From positions 1,574,001 to 1,638,000 of the forward strand of contig NZ_CACTIA010000005.1 of assembly GCF_902712915.1 (NCBI RefSeq): a stretch of 64,000 bases of DNA, given 5' to 3'. The notes beneath the pieces are model-generated. The model did no database searches. It worked only from the letters and a program-made list of their open reading frames with translations, and was not told where the DNA came from. Shown piece after piece: positions 58,827 through 64,000 of this stretch; position 1 is the first letter of the stretch; every line of letters starts with the position of its first letter. Made by a program: the position numbers and the translations under genes. The stretch comes from Acidiphilium sp. C61. GTDB lineage: Bacteria; Pseudomonadota; Alphaproteobacteria; Acetobacterales; Acetobacteraceae.

Positions 58827-60005
58827 ATGAAACCGAGTCCGAGCTTTCCCGAACCCGTGCTGATCGCGACCACCGAGGCCCTCGCCGCCCTTTGCGACCG
58901 TCTGGCGGCCGAGCCCTTCGTCACCGTCGATACCGAGTTCATGCGGGAAAAGACCTATTTTCCCGAGCTTTGCGTGGTCCAGCTCGGCGGTGCGAACGAT
59001 GTCGCGGTGATCGACGCGCAGGCCGAGGGGCTCGACCTCGCCCCGCTCGGCGCGCTGTTCGCCAATCCGGCGGTGACCAAGGTATTCCACGCCTGCCGGC
59101 AGGACATCGAGATTTTCCTGCTGAAATTCGGCGCCGTGCCCACTCCGCTGTTCGACACCCAGGTCGCGGCGATGGTCGCCGGCTTCGGCGACCAGGTCGG
59201 GTATGACACGCTGGTCTCCTCGCTCGCCGGCGGCCGGATCGACAAGGCGCACCGCTTCTCCGACTGGTCGGCCCGGCCGCTCTCCCGCGCCCAGGTCGCC
59301 TATGCCGCGGCGGACGTCACCTGGCTGCGCCCGGTCTATGAAGGCCTGCTCGACCGGCTGACGCGGGAAGGCCGGATCGACTGGGTGGCCGAGGAAGCGG
59401 CGGTGCTGACCGATCCCGCGACCTACCGCACCGAGCCCGAGGATGCCTGGCGCCGGCTCAAGCTGCGCGGCGGCAACCGCCGGCAGCTCGCCCTCATCAA
59501 GGCGATCGCCGCCTGGCGCGAGCGCGAGGCGATGCGGGTGAACGTGCCGCGCCAGCGCATCGTGCGCGACGAGCAGATCCCCGAGCTTGCCGCCCTCGCC
59601 CCGGAAGATGCCGAGGGGCTGACGCGGGTGCGCGGCATTTCCAGCGGCTTCGCCGGCGGCAAGTCCGGCCGGGCGCTGCTGGAGGTCATCGCGACGACGA
59701 AATCGATCCCCGATTCCGCGCTGCCCGAGGCCCCGCGCGCCGCCGAAACCGCCCGCCCGCCCGCCGGCCTCGTGGCGCTGCTCAAGGTGCTGCTCGCCGA
59801 GCGGGCCGGGGCGAACAACGTCGCCGCCCGGCTGATCGCCTCCGGCGAGGATATCGACCGCCTCGCCAGCGAGGACGCGCCGAACCTGCCCTGCCTGCAA
59901 GGCTGGCGCGCCGAGCTGTTCGGCAACGACGCGCTCCGCCTCAAGGGCGGGCGCATCGCGCTGGCCGCGCGCGGCCGCCGCGTCGAGGTCGTCGACCTGC
60001 CCTGA
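58827..60005 (+). CDS. rnd: Ribonuclease D
   Basis: A 392-residue 3'-5' exoribonuclease for tRNA and stable RNA maturation. DEDDy motifs are [15 protein letters not shown] (Exo I), [17 protein letters not shown] (Exo II) and [17 protein letters not shown] (Exo III with Tyr). One HRDC domain follows (about residues 210-290), with a further helical region to the end. It is divergent from aspS, a typical alphaproteobacterial arrangement. Confidence 0.95.
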   Translation: MKPSPSFPEPVLIATTEALAALCDRLAAEPFVTVDTEFMREKTYFPELCVVQLGGANDVAVIDAQAEGLDLAPLGALFANPAVTKVFHACRQDIEIFLLKFGAVPTPLFDTQVAAMVAGFGDQVGYDTLVSSLAGGRIDKAHRFSDWSARPLSRAQVAYAAADVTWLRPVYEGLLDRLTREGRIDWVAEEAAVLTDPATYRTEPEDAWRRLKLRGGNRRQLALIKAIAAWREREAMRVNVPRQRIVRDEQIPELAALAPEDAEGLTRVRGISSGFAGGKSGRALLEVIATTKSIPDSALPEAPRAAETARPPAGLVALLKVLLAERAGANNVAARLIASGEDIDRLASEDAPNLPCLQGWRAELFGNDALRLKGGRIALAARGRRVEVVDLP

Positions 60006-60007
60006 CC

Positions 60008-60208
60008 ATGGCGACGGCACCGGAACAGCCGCAGCCAACCGGGGCTGAACCGGACGACGAGGTCGCCCCGCTCCGTGAGGAATTGCTGCGCAAGTCGCGC
60101 AAAATCGCCGCCAGCCTCGAAGGGCACAAAATCCTGACCGACGACGATCTCTACGACGAGAACGGGTTGCCCTTCGGCAACGACGATGTCTCGCAAACCG
60201 GGATCTAG
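60008..60208 (+). CDS. Small acidic protein following rnd
   Basis: A 66-residue hypothetical protein, 2 nt after the rnd stop and clearly in its operon. No signal or membrane segment. It is Pro/Glu/Asp-rich at the start, then a charged helix ([19 protein letters not shown]) and an ordered-looking acidic end ([16 protein letters not shown]). No family is recognised. Its TAG stop codon is supplied by R copy 15. Confidence 0.7.
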   Translation: MATAPEQPQPTGAEPDDEVAPLREELLRKSRKIAASLEGHKILTDDDLYDENGLPFGNDDVSQTGI

Positions 60209-60238
60209 GGCACTACATCCGATCAGATGATGTTCTGG
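60206..60238. repeat. R element copy 15 (remnant)
   Basis: TAGGGCACTACATCCGATC followed by AGATGATGTTCTGG: a collapsed single hairpin. Its TAG is the stop codon of the small protein gene. The following 83 nt to the znuB stop hold nothing recognisable. Confidence 0.7.
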
Positions 60239-60321
60239 CCCGCCACCACGCCTGAGCGATGAGCACCGGGGCGCCGCGCCGGGAACACCGACCGGCAAGT
60301 CGCCCGGCCGGCCCGCTGGCC

Positions 60322-61095
60322 TTACAGCAGCGCCCGGCCCAGCGCGTAGCAGCCCGCACCACCCAACCCGGCGAAACAGCCGACCGGCCAGTTCGTGAGA
60401 TATGACAGCGCGATGGCGCCGGCCATCAGCGCCAGCGCGATCGCCACCGAAGCCGCGAGCGCCACCGCCGGCCGCGCCGAGACCGCCCGCCCGCACGAGG
60501 CCGGGCCGACCATAAGCGCAAAGGTCAGCAGCGCGCCGACCACCGGCACGGCGACCGCCGCCGCCAGCGCGATGGCGGCGAGAAAGCCGAACTCCCACAG
60601 CGCCGGCCGCGCGCCCCGCGCCGCCGCGAGATCCGCCCCGATCGCGCCGAGCAGCAGCGGGCGGAACCCCGCCAACACCGCCGCCACCGCACCCGCCCCG
60701 GCCAGCGCCATCCCGCCGAGTGCCGCGCGCGAAACCCCGAGCACCTGGCCGAACAGCAGCGCATAGACCTGGGCGGCATAGCGGTCGGTCCAGGAGAGCA
60801 GCAGCGCGCCGGTGGCGAGCAGCATCACCAATGTCAGCGCCGTCGCCACCTCGGGCCGGCCGCGCCGGCCAAGCGCCCAGATCGCGACCACGCCGGCGAG
60901 CCCGAACCCCGCGATCCCGGCGGAGGGCGCGATGCCGAGCAGCACCGCCGCCGCCGCCCCCGGAAACGTGCCGAGCGGCAGCGCATGGGCGGCGAAGGAG
61001 GCGCCGCGCAGCACCACGAACCAGCCCACCACCCCCGCCGTGACCGCGACGATGAGGCCCGCCGCCCAGGTATCGAGCATGAAGGCGGAAAACAT
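60322..61095 (-). CDS. znuB: Zinc ABC transporter permease (second of two)
   Basis: A 257-residue ABC-3 family permease. The start at 61095 comes one base after the TGA of the preceding permease gene. Family features are FVVLRGASFAAHALPLGTFP and ALLTFALMVGPASCGRAVSA with about eight helices. It is homologous to the neighbouring permease but clearly different in sequence, so the transporter is probably a heterodimer. Last gene of the znu operon. Confidence 0.87.
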   Translation of the reverse strand: MFSAFMLDTWAAGLIVAVTAGVVGWFVVLRGASFAAHALPLGTFPGAAAAVLLGIAPSAGIAGFGLAGVVAIWALGRRGRPEVATALTLVMLLATGALLLSWTDRYAAQVYALLFGQVLGVSRAALGGMALAGAGAVAAVLAGFRPLLLGAIGADLAAARGARPALWEFGFLAAIALAAAVAVPVVGALLTFALMVGPASCGRAVSARPAVALAASVAIALALMAGAIALSYLTNWPVGCFAGLGGAGCYALGRALL

Positions 61096-61096
61096 C

Positions 61097-61951
61097 TCAG
61101 CGCCGCATCCGCGCCGCGAGCCCGGCGGCGACATAGGCGCCGACGACCAGCGCCACCACGAAGAAACTCACCGGCCAGCCATGCCGCCCGCCCCAGCCGT
61201 AGCTCTCGTAAGCCAGCGCGATGCCGCCCCAGCTCGCGCCGACGCCGATCCCCGCCGCCAGCGCCACCGCCCCCGGCAGGGTGCGCGCCGCCCGCAGCCC
61301 CGCCGAAGCCGGGCCGATCAGCAGCGCGGTGGCCAGCACCGCCCCCACACTCATCGCCGCCAGCCCGACCGCCAGCGCCAGCACGGCGAGATGCGCGAAC
61401 CCGACCAGCTTCACCGGAACCCCCCGGCTTGCCGCGAGATCGGGGCCGATCGCGACCAGCAGCAGCGGCCGCGCCAGGGCGGCCATCGCCGCCAGCGCCG
61501 CCGCCGCGCACAAGGCGGCCGGCAGCACCATCCCCGGCGGGATCGCGAACATCGAGCCGAACATCACCGTGCTCGCCGCACCGCCGACGCCGCTCATCGT
61601 CGCGTCGAGATAGAGAAACAGCGCCGCAAGCCCGAGCCCGGCGCCGAGCACCACGCCGCTCGCCAGATCCCGCTCGGCGATCCGCCGCCCGCCGGCCAGC
61701 GCCATCGCCGCCGCCCCGCCCAGCGCCATCGCCACGAACCCGGCGAGCGGGCGAATCCCGAACAGCAGCGCCGCCGCCCCGCCGGCGCCGGAAATATCGC
61801 CCAGCGCATGCCCGGCGAAAGCCTGCCCCCGCAGCACGGTGAACACGCCGACCACGGCGGACACCAGGGCTGCGGCAAAACTCACCGCCAGCGCCACGCC
61901 GACCGGCCCCAACGCGGAAAATCCCAGCGCGGACAACCCCAGCGCGGTCAT
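61097..61951 (-). CDS. znuB: Zinc ABC transporter permease (first of two)
   Basis: A 284-residue ABC-3 permease. The ATG at 61951 (MTALGLSAL) is chosen over a TTG at 61960. FTVLRGQAFAGHALGDISGA is the highly conserved cytoplasmic loop; SVGAVLATALLIGPASAGLR follows near the end. Eight to nine membrane segments. It lies 9 nt after znuC. With the second permease it forms the channel for the metal delivered by ZnuA. Confidence 0.88.
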   Translation of the reverse strand: MTALGLSALGFSALGPVGVALAVSFAAALVSAVVGVFTVLRGQAFAGHALGDISGAGGAAALLFGIRPLAGFVAMALGGAAAMALAGGRRIAERDLASGVVLGAGLGLAALFLYLDATMSGVGGAASTVMFGSMFAIPPGMVLPAALCAAAALAAMAALARPLLLVAIGPDLAASRGVPVKLVGFAHLAVLALAVGLAAMSVGAVLATALLIGPASAGLRAARTLPGAVALAAGIGVGASWGGIALAYESYGWGGRHGWPVSFFVVALVVGAYVAAGLAARMRR

Positions 61952-61960
61952 GACCCGCAA

Positions 61961-62776
61961 TCAGGGAATGCGAACGACATGCATCGCATCCTCGCCATGC
62001 GCGTGGTCGTGATCATGTTCGTGCGGCCCGCCGCCGGCGGCAACCACCAGCACCCTGCCATGCACGCGCAGCACGTCGATATGCGCGCCATACAGCGCGC
62101 TCAGCACCGCGCCGCGCACCACCTCCTCCACCGTGCCGGCCACCGCGCGCCCCTCGGCGACATAAACGATACGATCCATCGCCGGCAGCAGCGGGTTCAT
62201 GTCATGCGCCGACATCAGCACCGCCACCCTCGCCTCGCGGGCGAGCCGGGCAAGGAGTGCGACCACCTCGGCGGTGCTGCGCAGGTCGAGACTGGCGAGC
62301 GGCTCGTCGAGCAGCAGCACGTCGGGGCGGCGGATCAGCGCATGGGCGATCATCACCCGCTGCTGCTGCCCGCCCGAGAGGTCGCCCACCCTGCGATCGG
62401 CAAAGCCGGCGGCGCCCACCGCGTCGATCATCTCATCCACCTGCGCGCGGCGGCGGCGCGAGGGCAGCGGAATGCCGAGCCGGTGCCCATCCAGCCCGAG
62501 CGCGATCACGTCGCGCGCGCGCACCGGCATGAACCGGTCGAGCGCGATGCTCTGCGGCACATAGCCCACCTGCCCGCGCCCGCCGATCGTCACGCGCCCG
62601 TCCAGCGGCTTCACGAGGCCGAGGATCGAGCGCAGCAGCGTCGTCTTGCCCGATCCGTTCGGCCCGATCAGCCCGGCGAAACTCCCCGGCGCGAGGCTGA
62701 ACCCCACCCCCGACAGCACCGCCCGCCCGCCATGACCGACCGCGACACCCTCCAGCGCGAGCGCGTCCCCGTTCAT
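61961..62776 (-). CDS. znuC: Zinc ABC transporter ATPase
   Basis: A 271-residue ABC ATPase. Walker A LIGPNGSGKTTLLRSILG (about residues 37-54), signature DLSGGQQQRVMIAHAL (about 147), Walker B VLLLDEPLASLDL (about 168) and the H-loop in LMSAHDMNPLLPA. A His-rich C-terminus (GGGPHEHDHDHAHGED) could bind zinc, as in some metal transporter ATPases. ATGA overlap with znuA. Confidence 0.93.
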   Translation of the reverse strand: MNGDALALEGVAVGHGGRAVLSGVGFSLAPGSFAGLIGPNGSGKTTLLRSILGLVKPLDGRVTIGGRGQVGYVPQSIALDRFMPVRARDVIALGLDGHRLGIPLPSRRRRAQVDEMIDAVGAAGFADRRVGDLSGGQQQRVMIAHALIRRPDVLLLDEPLASLDLRSTAEVVALLARLAREARVAVLMSAHDMNPLLPAMDRIVYVAEGRAVAGTVEEVVRGAVLSALYGAHIDVLRVHGRVLVVAAGGGPHEHDHDHAHGEDAMHVVRIP

Positions 62777-63696
62777 CCAGCCGCCCTCGCGAGGGAGACC
62801 GTGGAGGTGCGCTGCGCAACCGCCCTTGTCACCGCAGCGGTCTCGGCCAGCATCCAGCCGCCGAAATGAAATCCCGCCGGCATCGTCTCGTACAGCGCGA
62901 CCACCGGCACAAGCGCCGCCCGCGCGGCATCGAGCATCGCCCGTGTCAGCGGGCCGATCACCTGCCGGTTATAGCCGAGAAACGACACCTCCCGCCGGCG
63001 CAGCAGCGCCTCCTGGGCGGCGATGTCCTGCGGCGCCGGATCGGTGCCGTTCATCACCGCCGCCTGCAAGCTCCACGGTGTGGCGATCCCGATCCCCATT
63101 GCCTGGAACAGATCGTTGCCCACCGGCTCGGTCACCGCCGCGCGGATGCCGGGATGCTGCGCCCGGAACGCGCCGATCGCCGCCCGCCACGGCGCGAGCG
63201 AGGCCTCGAACGCGGCGAGGTTGCGCCGATAGACGCTCGCCCCCGCCGGGTCGATCGCCGCCAGCGCCCGCGCGATCGCCGCCGCCACCGCCGGCATCGC
63301 CGCCGGGCCGTACCAGACATGCGGATTGCGCGTCGCATCCGGCAGGCCGAGCACCGCCTGCGCCGCGATCACATGCCGCCCCCCCGCGCCGCCCGCCGTC
63401 GCGCCCCCCGCCGTCGCGCCGATAATCCGCCGCGCCCAGGAATCGTAGCCAAGCCCGTTGAGCACCACGAGCCGCGCTGTGGCGATACGCCGCGCCACCG
63501 CCGGGCTCGCCTCGAATCCGTGCGGATCGGCATTGGGATTGGTCTCGATCGCGGCAACCTCGACCCGGTCGCCGCCGATCGCCGCGATCACGTCGGCATA
63601 CTGGCTCTCGATGCCCACCGCCGGGATGCGGCCGCCGGCGCGGGCGATCCACGGCGCCGCCACCAGCCCGGCCAGAATTCCCCGCCGTTTCGCCAT
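62773..63696 (-). CDS. znuA: Zinc ABC transporter substrate-binding protein
   Basis: A 307-residue PF01297 solute-binding protein. AGGAGG precedes the ATG. The N-terminal signal (MAKRRGILAGLVAAPWIA) has a twin-Arg, so Tat export is possible. Metal-ligand regions are PNADPHGFEASPA (His), NPHVWYGPAAMP (His) and ETMPAGFHFGGWM (His/Glu region). It lacks the His-rich loop of E. coli ZnuA. First gene of the znu operon, directly behind the Zur box. Confidence 0.88.
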   Translation of the reverse strand: MAKRRGILAGLVAAPWIARAGGRIPAVGIESQYADVIAAIGGDRVEVAAIETNPNADPHGFEASPAVARRIATARLVVLNGLGYDSWARRIIGATAGGATAGGAGGRHVIAAQAVLGLPDATRNPHVWYGPAAMPAVAAAIARALAAIDPAGASVYRRNLAAFEASLAPWRAAIGAFRAQHPGIRAAVTEPVGNDLFQAMGIGIATPWSLQAAVMNGTDPAPQDIAAQEALLRRREVSFLGYNRQVIGPLTRAMLDAARAALVPVVALYETMPAGFHFGGWMLAETAAVTRAVAQRTSTVSLARAAG

Positions 63697-63727
63697 CGCC
63701 CCGGTCCTCCTGCGACCCTTCGGAAGA

Positions 63728-63746
63728 AATGATATGTTATATCATT
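63728..63746 (-). promoter_or_regulatory. Zur box upstream of znuA
   Basis: AATGATATGTTATATCATT: a perfect 8-bp inverted repeat (AATGATAT / ATATCATT) around a 3-nt centre, in very GC-rich surroundings, 32 nt upstream of the znuA start codon. It resembles the proteobacterial Zur consensus (GAAATGTTATANTATAACATTTC). The extended flanks GAA/TCC also fit. The box overlaps a good -10-like hexamer on the minus strand, as expected for a repressor. Confidence 0.85.
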
Positions 63747-63836
63747 CCATCGGTCCAGCACCCGCTCCCCTACCCCTGCCCGCCCCCGATCGGCTGGTGT
63801 AGGCTTACCCTCCCGCCAGAGAGGAGACCGCCCGCC

Positions 63837-64000
63837 ATGCCCCATGTCATCGTCAAGCTCTATGCCGGCCGCAGCGCGGCGCAGAAGCACCAGATCGCCG
63901 AGGCCGTCACCCAGGCCATCATGGCTTCGGCCGGCAGCAGCGAGGCGGCCGTGTCGGTCAGCATCGAGGATGTCGATCCCGAACACTGGAACGAGACGGT
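63837..64000 (+). CDS. Tautomerase family protein, truncated by the window end
   Basis: The first 54 or so residues of a small 4-oxalocrotonate tautomerase-fold protein. GAGGAG precedes the ATG. Processing of Met would expose the catalytic Pro2 (MPHVIVKLYAGRSAAQKHQI). SVSIEDVDPEHWNETV resembles the PptA/YdcE type rather than 4-OT itself. Substrate unknown. The gene continues past base 64000. Confidence 0.82.
   Translation, partial: MPHVIVKLYAGRSAAQKHQIAEAVTQAIMASAGSSEAAVSVSIEDVDPEHWNET

Noticed and set aside
2695..60238. R elements as a CRISPR array or as inverted ends of transposons
   Set aside because: Copies are dispersed, not regularly spaced, have no unique spacers or cas genes. No transposase or target duplications are seen around any copy.

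Overview
The window is a very GC-rich bacterial chromosome segment (GC clearly above 65% by eye). It is densely packed and has no insertion sequence, prophage, CRISPR array, rRNA or tRNA that I could see. Protein content and local gene order (aspS divergent from rnd, Zur with znuACB, an intracellular PHB depolymerase, phaB, an L-2-keto-3-deoxyarabonate dehydratase, a compact type II secretion locus) point to an alphaproteobacterium, most probably Acetobacteraceae/Rhodospirillales such as an Acidiphilium-like acidophile. Genus is inference only.

Layout. (1) 0.2-5.6 kb: a TonB-dependent receptor and, convergent to it, an exported beta-propeller/phosphoesterase. (2) 5.8-17.1 kb: a type II secretion (T2SS) locus. 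Prepilin peptidase GspO is on the minus strand, gspE-F-H-I-J-L-M-N/C-D-K on the plus strand, the major pseudopilin gspG is inverted at the end, and a small lytic transglycosylase follows. (3) 17.2-19.3 kb: a second exported phosphoesterase of the phospholipase C/acid phosphatase type, so the T2SS locus is bracketed by two secreted phosphoesterases. (4) 19.4-25.8 kb: a minus-strand operon that starts with a sugar-acid dehydratase and continues by overlapping codons into a tripartite RND efflux system (TolC-like lipoprotein, short adaptor, RND pump). (5) 26-32 kb: a divergent cis-prenyltransferase, a fumarylacetoacetate-hydrolase-family protein, an amidase, a TPR membrane protein, an agmatinase-family enzyme and a small membrane protein. 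(6) 32-45 kb: housekeeping genes (fhs, oligopeptidase B, dnaQ, purU, a DsbA-like isomerase, an SDR, aroE-coaE, phaZ, a sulfotransferase-like protein, queE-queD, a GNAT). (7) 45-60 kb: phaB, enoyl-CoA hydratase, an EF-G-like GTPase, gamma-glutamyltransferase, csaA-gpt, zur, an acyl-CoA ligase, an MFS transporter, acuI-like reductase, aspS, rnd. (8) 60.3-63.7 kb: znuA-C-B-B' behind a clear Zur box, then a truncated tautomerase gene at the window edge.

The most striking signal is not a gene. At least 15 copies of an intergenic palindromic element of about 105 bp (called R here) are scattered through the window, about one per 4 kb. Each full copy is two hairpins bounded by TAGAGCA...TGCTCTA and joined by an AT-rich spacer containing TTGATAA or TTATCAA. 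The outermost TAG of the element is the actual stop codon of at least ten genes. One copy lies exactly between two convergent stop codons, one extends an MFS transporter by seven residues, and one has expanded into 64-bp tandem repeats. A second, smaller palindrome family (S, TAGTGTCC ends) supplies the stop codon and a probable terminator for phaB. Stop codons away from these elements are mostly TGA, so the association is unlikely to be accidental.
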